DNA of 64,000 nucleotides, taken from positions 81,132 through 145,131 of the forward strand of contig NZ_JAUOEK010000069.1 of the NCBI RefSeq assembly GCF_030540835.1, written 5' to 3'. Within the stretch, counting starts at the first letter, position 1. Each line of letters starts with the position of its first letter. Origin of the DNA: Flavivirga aquimarina. GTDB lineage: Bacteria; Bacteroidota; Bacteroidia; Flavobacteriales; Flavobacteriaceae. Position numbers and translations under genes: made by a program. The notes under the pieces are model-generated. The model did no database searches. It was not told where the DNA came from and saw only the letters and a list, made by a program, of their open reading frames with translations. Shown one piece after another: positions 1 to 7,963 of this stretch.

Positions 1-117
1 GCGAATTATCCATTGGTATCTATAAAAATTAATAATATATCAGTCAGTCTGATACCCGTGTTAAAATTTAACTAGCGTAAGCAATGGCGTAGTCGAAATG
101 ATAGTTCCATTGTCCTC

Positions 118-169
118 CTGAGGGCAGTCGAAGGACTTGTTAGTTATTACCTTTAAAGCGTTTCGACTG
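118..169. repeat. REP-like inverted repeat
   Basis: The arms GCAGTCGAA (124-132) and TTCGACTGC (161-169) are perfect reverse complements. The left arm sits inside CTGAGGGCAGTCGAAGG. Related sequences occur near 24410-24502 and 28519-28535, so this looks like one member of a dispersed intergenic repeat family. Nothing else is recognisable in 1-221 apart from this element and the 3' flank of the CAP gene. Confidence 0.5.
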
Positions 170-221
170 CGTTCCTTGTGACATTTTTAATTTTATCATG
201 TACTTAGCACAAAATTTAAAA

Positions 222-695
222 TTACTTTTTTAGAAAAAGTTGTGTGTAATAATAATGCCCGTTTTCATTTTTGATAGCACTAATACCAATATGTGTAAAA
301 TCACCTTCTATATTTTCTCTATGCCCTTTGCTTTCTAACCAATCTGTCATAACATCTTGTGCCGATTTTTGTTTGGCAGCTACATTTTCACCAACACCTT
401 TAGCATTTTCCTCATCAAACAACCTATCTGCTCGGTAATCAAAATTATCATGGCTGATGTCTCCCTGACTAATCATGAATATATTATGTTCTTTGGCTAA
501 ATCTTCCGCTAAAGTGCTAACCTCTAAAACTTGTTTTCCAATACCTAATCTATGTTCATTTACTAATTGTAGTATAGTCGTTGTTATTTCTTCTTCGATA
601 TCGGTATCCGAATTATCTTTTGAACATCCTATGTTACAGGTTAATATGGTAAAAAACACTAGAACAAGTCCAGTTCTTGATAAGAATTTTTTCAT
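222..695 (-). CDS. CAP-domain (SCP/PR-1-like) lipoprotein
   Basis: This is a 157-residue protein with a lipoprotein signal peptide ending at a NIGC lipobox (lipidated Cys24), so it should be anchored in the envelope. The rest is a compact CAP domain as in cysteine-rich secretory/PR-1 proteins: a helix with the typical VNEHR start (about residue 45), a His in SQGDISHDNF (about 82), the GENVA motif (about 103) and a W-x5-GHREN motif (about 118-127), followed by the closing beta strand HYYYTQLF. These His and Glu residues form the CAP cavity. Bacterial CAP lipoproteins of this size are common, but their substrate is usually unknown. The gene stands alone, divergent from the next one, and no catalytic role can be assigned from sequence. 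Confidence 0.85.
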   Translation of the reverse strand: MKKFLSRTGLVLVFFTILTCNIGCSKDNSDTDIEEEITTTILQLVNEHRLGIGKQVLEVSTLAEDLAKEHNIFMISQGDISHDNFDYRADRLFDEENAKGVGENVAAKQKSAQDVMTDWLESKGHRENIEGDFTHIGISAIKNENGHYYYTQLFLKK

Positions 696-886
696 GAATT
701 ATGTGATTTGGGGTTTTTAAATATACGTTTTATTTAACTTTATGGTTTATTTGACTACCTTAAAATCTTATAATTAATTTAACATATAACAAAAATCTAA
801 AGAACAAAATTGTAACGTAACTAATTTAACAAGAAGCTACCTACACTTTCTTTTTCAAGTTTATTTTTTCATTTAAAACAACTCTT

Positions 887-3800
887 ATGTTATTAAAAAA
901 GTCATTAGCTTTCGTAGTGCTTATTATATTAGCCGCATCTTGTAAAAAGAAAGTCGTTGAAACAGATAACCTTTTTAAATTCAAAGATTATATAAGTTAC
1001 ACATCATCCGGTCTAACATCAGTAACCAGTCCAATTGAAATAAGTTTAACCGAAGATGTCGAAGGTTGGTTAATGGGTGAAGAAATAACAGAACAGATCA
1101 TTTCCATAAGTCCACATGTACAAGGGAAATTAATAGTTGCTAATAAGCATACTTTAATGTTTACTCCAGATGAACCACTTCAACCAGCTACCGAATACGC
1201 TGTTACAGTTAAACTAAACGATATTTATAAAGATATTCCTAAAGGTTTTGAAACCTATACGTTTCAGTTTAAAACCATTACACCAAGCTTTAATATAGTA
1301 ACAAATAATTTACAATCTTATAGTAAAAAGTGGCAGTATTTAGAAGGTGTTATTAAATCGGCAGATATTATTTCTCTAGATAAGGCTAAGCAATTGGTAA
1401 AGGCCTCACAAAATGGAAATAACTTAATTATTGTATTTAACGATGCTAATGAAAAAAGCAAGATTTTCGATTTTAAAATTGATAGTATTAATCGCTTGAA
1501 TGACGATAGTAACATTCTCGTTTCCTGGAATGGAAAGCCTATTGAAGCAGCTAACAAAGGAGAAAACAAAGTCATTATTCCGGGGATAAATAACTTCACA
1601 ATTACTAAAACAGCAGTAGTTCAATCACCCGAACAACATTTGCTAATCAATTTTTCAGACCCTATAAAAAAGCAACAAAATTTTGATGGTTTGGTCATGC
1701 TTCAAAATGTAAAAAAACCAAAATATGTTGTTGATGGAAACGTCCTAAAAGTATACCCAGATACTAAATTGGTAGGCAACATTCGAGTAGATATTTTTCA
1801 AGGCATTAAAAACAAAGAAGGTTTCAAACTTAAAAACCCTTTTTCAGAAACCATCGCTTTCGAAGCATTAAAACCACAGGTACGTTTAATTAGTAACGGG
1901 AGTATTTTACCAAATTCGGAAGCATTAAAATTTAATTTCGAAGCTGTTAACTTGAGTGCTGTTGATGTTAGAATTATTAAAATTTTCGAAGACAATATTC
2001 TTCAGTTTTTGCAAGACAATAACATGAATAGTAATAACAGTCATGCCATTAGAAAAGTGGGGCGTCGTATTGCAAAACAAACCATTCCTTTAGTATCTGA
2101 AGCCGAGAATACAGGAAAATGGAAAGCATATAGTATTGATTTATCAAATTTTTTTAAAGTAGACCCTGGGGCTATTTATCGTGTAGAAGTGAGTTATAAT
2201 AGAAACCATTCATTGTATGATTGTGATGCCGTTGTTAAAGTAAACAATGTTGAAAATGGTGATGATTATTACGATGAAGCATACTATGAAGAAGATTACG
2301 GTGAAGAAACTACTGAAGATGAAGAATTAAGAGAAGAAGCCTATTGGAATAATTTAAATTATAGATACCGCAACTATTCTTATAACTGGCGCGAACGCGA
2401 AAACCCTTGTCATGAAGCCTATTATAATGAAAACCGTGTAGTGTCTCAAAACCTAATTGCTTCAAACCTGGGAGTGATTGCAAAACGAAGCACTAACAAT
2501 TCGTATTACTTTGCAGTTACAAATATTTTAAATACCAATCCAGAACCCAATGCAACAGTATCACTTTATAACTTCCAGCAACAAAAGCTAGAAGAAGCCA
2601 TTACAGATAAGGAAGGGCTAACTATTATTGATGCCGAAAAACATGCCGCATTTGCTATTGTTTCAAAAGGAAATAATGTTAGCTATATAAAACTTCATGA
2701 TGGCAATTCATTATCACTAAGTAAGTTTGATGTTTCCGGTAACAAGTTACAACGCGGACTTAAAGGGTATATTTATGGCGAACGTGGTGTTTGGCGACCC
2801 GGTGATACGTTACACTTAACATTCATGTTAAATGACCAAGCCAATAAGCTACCTAAACAGCATCCCGTAAAGTTGGAAATTACCGATCCCAACGGAAAAT
2901 TAATTTATAAAAAAGTTAGTGTAGATAACATTAATGATTTTTTCAAATTTACGGTTCCTACATCTTCAGAAGGTAAAACAGGACATTATAATGCTAAAGT
3001 CTCTGTAGGAGGGGCGACATTTTACAAAGGGTTAAAAATTGAAACTGTAAAACCTAACCGATTAAAAATTAAAGTTGATTTTGAAAATGAGATTCTTACA
3101 AGTAAAGCCCCTTTAAAAGGAAACTTAGATGTAAAATGGCTTCATGGTGCTCCGGGAAAAAACTTAAAAGCCGAAATAAAAGCCAAATTCAGCACCTCAT
3201 ATTCAGGATTTAAAAATTATAAAAACTACACATTTAACGACCCAACACGTCAATTTAATACCGAAGAAATTAATGTTTTTGAAGGGAAAGTAAATGAAGA
3301 AGGACAAGCCAACATTACTAATAAAATAGCTATTGGTAAAAATGCTCCCGGGATGTTAAACGTTCAGTTTTTAGTACGTGCTTTCGAAAACGGAGGCGAT
3401 TTCTCATTAGATGCATTCACCAAACAATATGCGCCTTACGAGTCTTTTGTTGGGTTACGTTCGCCAAAAGGAAATGCCTATGGGTCTTATTTCACAGACG
3501 AAAATCAAAGTTTTGATGTCGTTGTGGTTGATGCCAAAGGGAAACCTGTAAAGCGAAATAATCTGGAAGTAAAGGTTTATAAAATTGAATGGCGCTGGTG
3601 GTGGAATTCATCTTACGACAATTTATCAAGCTACGTTTCCAGCAGTTACCACAGACCTTATTTAAAAGCTAAAATAAGTACTAATGCTAATGGAAAAGCA
3701 ACATTAAATATAAAAATTCCAGATGGTGAGCGGGGGCGTTACCTTATAAGAATTAAAGACCCTGTAAGTGGACATGCCACGGGAAGAACAGCCTATTTTT

Positions 3801-6451
3801 ATAAAAACTGGTGGCAAAATGCATCCTCAGGAGATAAAGGTGCAGCAAAAATGCTCATTTTTTCGGCAGATAAAGAAAAATATAACGTTGGTGAAACGGC
3901 AAGAATAACATTTCAATCAGGTAGCGAAGGTCGCGCTTTGGTAAGTGTTGAAAATGGGACAGAAGTTTTAGACCAAAAATGGGTAAAAACAAAACCGGGA
4001 GAAACGACGGTTGATATTCCTGTAACATCAGACATGGCACCCAATGTATTTATAAATATTTCATTATTACAACCACATGCAATTACAGCTAACGATTTAC
4101 CAATTCGCTTATTCGGGGTCATTCCTATAATGGTTGAAGACCCTAATACCAAATTAGAACCCGAATTAAAAATGCCGGACAAGCTACGTCCGGAACAAGA
4201 GTTTCAGGTTACCGTTTCAGAGAAGAACAATAAACCGATGACCTATACCATTGCTATGGTAGAAGAAGGTTTGTTGGATTTAACACGTTTTAAAACACCA
4301 AATGCATGGAATTCCTTTTATGCTCGCGAAGCTTTAGGTATAAAAACCTGGGATGTTTTTGATGATGTTATTGGTGCATATTCCGGTAGTATAGATCAAG
4401 TATTTGCTATAGGAGGTGATGGTAGTGCTACTGGTGGAAAAAATAAAAAAGCAAATCGTTTTAAGCCTGTAGTTACTTATTTAGGCCCTTTCACGTTAAA
4501 AGCAGGCGCTAGTAAAAAACATAAAATAAAAATGCCAAATTACATAGGAGCTGTAAGAACGATGGTAGTTGCCGGAAATAATGCAACCGAAGCTTATGGA
4601 AGTACAGATAAATCTGTAGAAGTAAAAAAACCTTTAATGGTGTTGGCATCGCTTCCGCGGAAATTAAGTCCGGGTGAAAAAGTAACACTTCCAGTAACGG
4701 TTTTTGCTATGGAACCTAAAGTGAAAAATGTAAATATTAGCCTAAAACTTAGTAATGGAATTTCTATTGTTGGAGCTAAATCCAAAACGCTCACTTTTGC
4801 CAATCCAGATGAACAAATGGCATACTTCGAATTGGATGTAAGTAAAGCAAAAGGCATTAACACTGTTGAGGTAATTGCTTCTGGAAATGGAGAAAAATCG
4901 ACTTATAAAGTTGAACTAGACGTTATAAATCCAAATCCTATAACATCCAAACCAATAGACCAGATTTTAGAAGCAAACGCATCAGAATCTATAACATTTT
5001 CAACATTTGGGGTTTACGGTACAAACTCGGCAACGCTTGAATTTTCTACCATGCCTCCAATGGATTTTTCACGCAGATTGCAATATTTAATTCAATACCC
5101 TCATGGCTGTGTAGAGCAAACGACATCAAGCGTGTTTCCGCAGTTGTTTTTAAACGATATTTTCGATTTAACACACGATAAAAAGCAAAAAATTAAAACC
5201 AATATAGAAAACGGTATTAAGCGTTTAGGTCATTTTCAAAGACCAAACGGCGGTTTAAGTTATTGGATGGGAGAAAACAACACCAACGATTGGGGAACAA
5301 GTTACGCAGGGCATTTTATGCTTGAAGCCGAAAAGAAAGGCTTTGTTTTACCACTCACTTTTAAAAGTAATTGGATTTCATATCAACAACAGATGGCAAG
5401 AGATTGGAGACCAAGCTACAGAAATTATAATTCGGATTTAGCCCAAGCTTATAGGTTATATACTTTGGCTCTTGCAGGTAGTCCAGATTTAGCAGCAATG
5501 AATCGCTTGCGTGAATTTAGTGAAATTTCAAATGAAGCCAAATGGCGTCTTGCTGCTGCCTATGCATTAGCAGGACAAAAAGAAGCGAGCGATAATATTT
5601 CGCAATCGGCAAATATTAATTTTAAACCTGTTCGCTATAATTATTATACCTATGGGTCTGTTGATAGAAACCGCGCTATGGCTTTAGAAACGATGGTACT
5701 TACTAAAAACCCAAAAAGACGCGAATTATCTCAATATATTGCTAAAGATTTATCGAGTAACCGTTGGATGAGTACTCAAACAACTGCTTATAGTTTACTA
5801 GCTATTGCAAAAATGGTGAACGCTAATGGAGGAAAAGCACTTAATGTAAACTATACCATAAACGGGAAAGCAGAAACGATAAATTCTAAAAGTGCTATTG
5901 CGCAACGCGAATTAAAAGTTGTCGATGGAGAAAACACGTTGTTGTTTGCTAATAACAAAGATAATGTGGTTTATGTACGTGTTTTAAATTCGGGGAAATT
6001 GCCATTAGGCCAAGAATTAGCAGAACAACGCGGATTAAGTGTTTCCTATACATACAAAGATTCAAAAGGAAATAAAATTGATATATCTCAACTAACGCAA
6101 GGACAAGATTTTGTGGCAACAGTTAAAGTTAGTAACCTTAAAAATGAAGCTATTAACGATGTGGCATTAACGCAAATATTTCCTTCTGGTTGGGAGATTG
6201 TAAACACTCGTTTTACAGACTTTGGAAATACAACAACGAGTCAAGCCAGATTTACAGATATTAGGGACGATCGTGTTAATTTCTATTTTGATTTAGGACG
6301 CAAAGGAAGGCAGGATACCAAAACCTTTAATGTCATGTTGAATGCGTCGTATTTAGGCAGGTATTATTTGCCGGGTATTCAGGCAGAAGCTATGTATGAT
6401 AATGAGTATTTGGTAAGGACTAAAGGGCAGTGGGTTACTGTGGAAAAGTAG
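887..6451 (+). CDS. Alpha-2-macroglobulin family lipoprotein
   Basis: This is a very large (1854-residue) bacterial alpha-2-macroglobulin (YfhM/MagD-like). A short signal peptide ends in AASC, so it should be a periplasm-facing lipoprotein. Residues 40-700 hold beta-sandwich MG-type domains with an acidic Tyr/Glu-rich insert at about 460-500. The bait/MG region follows near 900-1350, with the conserved RPGD, GSEGRALVSVENG and YIGAVR segments. The thioester motif GCVEQ is intact (Cys1408 to Gln1411) in the alpha-helical thioester domain, so covalent trapping of proteases is predicted. The C-terminus is a receptor-binding-like beta domain. In many bacteria this gene sits directly before pbpC (penicillin-binding protein 1C), and the pair is thought to protect or repair the envelope. 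Here pbpC is 3.6 kb downstream with other genes inserted between. Confidence 0.95.
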   Translation: MLLKKSLAFVVLIILAASCKKKVVETDNLFKFKDYISYTSSGLTSVTSPIEISLTEDVEGWLMGEEITEQIISISPHVQGKLIVANKHTLMFTPDEPLQPATEYAVTVKLNDIYKDIPKGFETYTFQFKTITPSFNIVTNNLQSYSKKWQYLEGVIKSADIISLDKAKQLVKASQNGNNLIIVFNDANEKSKIFDFKIDSINRLNDDSNILVSWNGKPIEAANKGENKVIIPGINNFTITKTAVVQSPEQHLLINFSDPIKKQQNFDGLVMLQNVKKPKYVVDGNVLKVYPDTKLVGNIRVDIFQGIKNKEGFKLKNPFSETIAFEALKPQVRLISNGSILPNSEALKFNFEAVNLSAVDVRIIKIFEDNILQFLQDNNMNSNNSHAIRKVGRRIAKQTIPLVSEAENTGKWKAYSIDLSNFFKVDPGAIYRVEVSYNRNHSLYDCDAVVKVNNVENGDDYYDEAYYEEDYGEETTEDEELREEAYWNNLNYRYRNYSYNWRERENPCHEAYYNENRVVSQNLIASNLGVIAKRSTNNSYYFAVTNILNTNPEPNATVSLYNFQQQKLEEAITDKEGLTIIDAEKHAAFAIVSKGNNVSYIKLHDGNSLSLSKFDVSGNKLQRGLKGYIYGERGVWRPGDTLHLTFMLNDQANKLPKQHPVKLEITDPNGKLIYKKVSVDNINDFFKFTVPTSSEGKTGHYNAKVSVGGATFYKGLKIETVKPNRLKIKVDFENEILTSKAPLKGNLDVKWLHGAPGKNLKAEIKAKFSTSYSGFKNYKNYTFNDPTRQFNTEEINVFEGKVNEEGQANITNKIAIGKNAPGMLNVQFLVRAFENGGDFSLDAFTKQYAPYESFVGLRSPKGNAYGSYFTDENQSFDVVVVDAKGKPVKRNNLEVKVYKIEWRWWWNSSYDNLSSYVSSSYHRPYLKAKISTNANGKATLNIKIPDGERGRYLIRIKDPVSGHATGRTAYFYKNWWQNASSGDKGAAKMLIFSADKEKYNVGETARITFQSGSEGRALVSVENGTEVLDQKWVKTKPGETTVDIPVTSDMAPNVFINISLLQPHAITANDLPIRLFGVIPIMVEDPNTKLEPELKMPDKLRPEQEFQVTVSEKNNKPMTYTIAMVEEGLLDLTRFKTPNAWNSFYAREALGIKTWDVFDDVIGAYSGSIDQVFAIGGDGSATGGKNKKANRFKPVVTYLGPFTLKAGASKKHKIKMPNYIGAVRTMVVAGNNATEAYGSTDKSVEVKKPLMVLASLPRKLSPGEKVTLPVTVFAMEPKVKNVNISLKLSNGISIVGAKSKTLTFANPDEQMAYFELDVSKAKGINTVEVIASGNGEKSTYKVELDVINPNPITSKPIDQILEANASESITFSTFGVYGTNSATLEFSTMPPMDFSRRLQYLIQYPHGCVEQTTSSVFPQLFLNDIFDLTHDKKQKIKTNIENGIKRLGHFQRPNGGLSYWMGENNTNDWGTSYAGHFMLEAEKKGFVLPLTFKSNWISYQQQMARDWRPSYRNYNSDLAQAYRLYTLALAGSPDLAAMNRLREFSEISNEAKWRLAAAYALAGQKEASDNISQSANINFKPVRYNYYTYGSVDRNRAMALETMVLTKNPKRRELSQYIAKDLSSNRWMSTQTTAYSLLAIAKMVNANGGKALNVNYTINGKAETINSKSAIAQRELKVVDGENTLLFANNKDNVVYVRVLNSGKLPLGQELAEQRGLSVSYTYKDSKGNKIDISQLTQGQDFVATVKVSNLKNEAINDVALTQIFPSGWEIVNTRFTDFGNTTTSQARFTDIRDDRVNFYFDLGRKGRQDTKTFNVMLNASYLGRYYLPGIQAEAMYDNEYLVRTKGQWVTVEK

Positions 6452-6461
6452 TCAAGAAAAT

Positions 6462-6662
6462 AACCACCTCGTCTTCTATTTCAAGGTGTTGAAATAGAAT
6501 CCACTCCTCCTTTAAAAGGAGGAGAGTTAAAAAAGCAGATTATAATTAACTATTGAACTACAAATTCAAAATTAAGTTAGAAACAAAAACTCCTTCCCTT
6601 GTGAGGAAGGTGGCTTTAATTTCAATAAAAGAAATCAAAGACGGAAGGGTTGAACTATAAGT
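6462..6662 (+). repeat. DUF559-associated palindromic repeat, copy 1
   Basis: This is the first of three copies of a roughly 200-base intergenic unit. It begins AACCACCTCGTC and ends at the start codon of a DUF559 gene. It contains at least three hairpins: ATTTCAAGGTGTTGAAAT (about 6479), CTCCTCC-TTTAAAA-GGAGGAG (6504-6524) and a GATTTC/GAAATC-type hairpin before CGGAAGGGTT. The CCTTCCC/GGAAGG hairpin seen in the other copies has lost one base here (6595-6611). It is the most diverged of the three copies. Confidence 0.85.
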
Positions 6663-7025
6663 ATGGATAAGAAAATACACAACCATAAATATCTTGAACA
6701 ACGCAGAAAAGAACTGCGAAAAAATTTAACATCCGCAGAAGCAACATTATGGGCACTTTTACAGAAGAAGCAACTCAAAGGAAGAAAGTTTAGAAGACAA
6801 CATAGCATTGAAAATTATATTGTGGATTTTTATTGTGCATCAGAAAAACTGATTATAGAATTAGATGGAGCCTATCATCTTGATTTTGCTCAGCAAAATT
6901 ATGATTATGAAAGGACAAGAATTTTAAACGACCTTGGGTTTAAAGTACTTAGATTCGAGAACAAATTGATTTTTGAAAATAGTGCTGATGTATTGGAGGA
7001 AATAAGCAGTCATTTTAAATATTAG
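6663..7025 (+). CDS. DUF559 domain protein (Vsr-like nuclease fold), copy 1
   Basis: This 120-residue protein of the DUF559 family is related to very-short-patch-repair endonucleases. It is essentially one domain. The basic N-terminus runs into SAEATLW (about 24-30). The core QHSIENYIVDFYC and IIELDG (about 65-70) gives the D-x(n)-E-x-D pattern of the PD-(D/E)XK fold, and the domain ends with LGFKVLRFENKLIF and a short helix. A DNA-cutting or DNA-binding role is expected from the fold but has rarely been shown. The ATG follows directly on a copy of a 200-base palindromic repeat, and another repeat copy begins right after the stop codon. It is 118/120 identical to the gene at 7228-7590, so the duplication is recent. 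Confidence 0.85.
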   Translation: MDKKIHNHKYLEQRRKELRKNLTSAEATLWALLQKKQLKGRKFRRQHSIENYIVDFYCASEKLIIELDGAYHLDFAQQNYDYERTRILNDLGFKVLRFENKLIFENSADVLEEISSHFKY

Positions 7026-7227
7026 AACCACCTCGTCTCTCATTTCAAGGTATTGAAATGAAATCCACTCCTCCTTTAAAAGGAGGAGAGTTAAAAAAGT
7101 ATATTACAATTAACTATTGAACTACAAATTTAAAATTAAGTTAGAAGCAAAAACTCCTTCCCTTGTGAGGGAAGGTGGCTTTGATTTCAATAAAAGAAAT
7201 CAAGGACGGAAGGGTTGAACTATAAGT
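7026..7227 (+). repeat. DUF559-associated palindromic repeat, copy 2
   Basis: This is the second copy of the unit, starting one base after the stop codon of the first DUF559 gene and ending at the ATG of the second. It carries the same hairpins: TTTCAAGGTATTGAAA, CTCCTCC/GGAGGAG, CCTTCCC-TTGTGAG-GGAAGG, and TTGATTTC/GAAATCAA. It is nearly identical to copy 3 and slightly diverged from copy 1. Confidence 0.88.
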
Positions 7228-7590
7228 ATGGATAAGAAAATACACAACCATAAATATCTTGAACAACGTAGAAAAGAACTGCGAAAAAATTTAACATCCG
7301 CAGAAGCAACATTATGGACACTTTTACAGAAGAAGCAACTTAAAGGAAGAAAGTTTAGAAGACAACATAGTATTGAAAACTATATTGTGGATTTTTATTG
7401 TGCATCAGAAAAACTGATTATAGAATTAGATGGAGCCTATCATCTTGATTTTGCTCAGCAAAATTATGACTATGAAAGGACAAGAATTTTAAACGACCTT
7501 GGGTTTAAAGTACTTAGATTCGAGAACAAATTGATTTTTGAAAATAGTGTTGATGTATTGGAGGAAATAAGCAGTCATTTTAAATATTAG
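7228..7590 (+). CDS. DUF559 domain protein (Vsr-like nuclease fold), copy 2
   Basis: This is the tandem duplicate of the gene at 6663. It has 120 residues and differs only at Ala-to-Thr in LWALL/LWTLL (about residue 31) and Ala-to-Val in NSADVL/NSVDVL (about 107). The presumed catalytic pattern (IVDFYC and IIELDG) is unchanged, so both copies look intact. Few of the other base differences are non-synonymous, which suggests the protein is under selection rather than decaying. The repeat unit of gene plus flank is 565 bases long. The function is unknown; a nuclease acting on its own flanking repeats is one possibility, but this is inference. Confidence 0.85.
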   Translation: MDKKIHNHKYLEQRRKELRKNLTSAEATLWTLLQKKQLKGRKFRRQHSIENYIVDFYCASEKLIIELDGAYHLDFAQQNYDYERTRILNDLGFKVLRFENKLIFENSVDVLEEISSHFKY

Positions 7591-7792
7591 AACCACCTCG
7601 TCTCTCATTTCAAGGTATTGAAATGAAATCCACTCCTCCTTTAAAAGGAGGAGAGTTAAAAAAGTAGATTACAATTAACTATTGAACTACAAATTTAAAA
7701 TTAAGCTAGAAGCAAAAAATCCTTCCCTTGTGAGGGAAGATGGCTTTGATTTCTATAAAAGAAATCAAAGACGGAAGGGTTAAACTATAATT
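7591..7792 (+). repeat. DUF559-associated palindromic repeat, copy 3
   Basis: This third copy has the same 202-base length as copy 2 and all four hairpins. It starts directly after the stop codon of the second DUF559 gene and leads into a remnant of a third start codon region at 7793. Confidence 0.85.
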
Positions 7793-7828
7793 ATGGACAA
7801 GAACGTAATAATAAATACTTTGAAATGA
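7793..7828 (+). pseudogene. Remnant of a third DUF559 gene
   Basis: After the third repeat copy the sequence ATGGACAAGAA, and further on ATAAATACTTTGAA, matches the first 35-40 bases of the two intact DUF559 genes with small indels. A stop codon then ends the frame after 11 codons and the similarity ends. It is best read as the truncated start of a third copy of the array. From here to 7940 there is only AT-rich sequence with a REP-like GTCGAAATGAAG segment. Confidence 0.6.
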
Positions 7829-7940
7829 GCCTCATTCCTCTGGTTGCTGTGGAGTCGAAATGAAGACTGGAATCTCATGATTGAGAAATACAAATATTAA
7901 TATTGTATCAATAAATATGATACATATCAAAAACTATAAG

Positions 7941-7960
7941 ATTCCTGCCTTCGCAGGAAT
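7941..7960 (-). terminator. Hairpin after the type B adhesin gene
   Basis: ATTCCTGC-CTTC-GCAGGAAT is a perfect 8-base-pair stem three bases beyond the stop codon of the minus-strand gene at 7964-9844. It has no long U-tract. The same CTGC/GCAG hairpin type is common in dispersed Bacteroidota repeats, so it may be a repeat serving as a terminator. Confidence 0.5.
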
Positions 7961-7963
7961 TTA

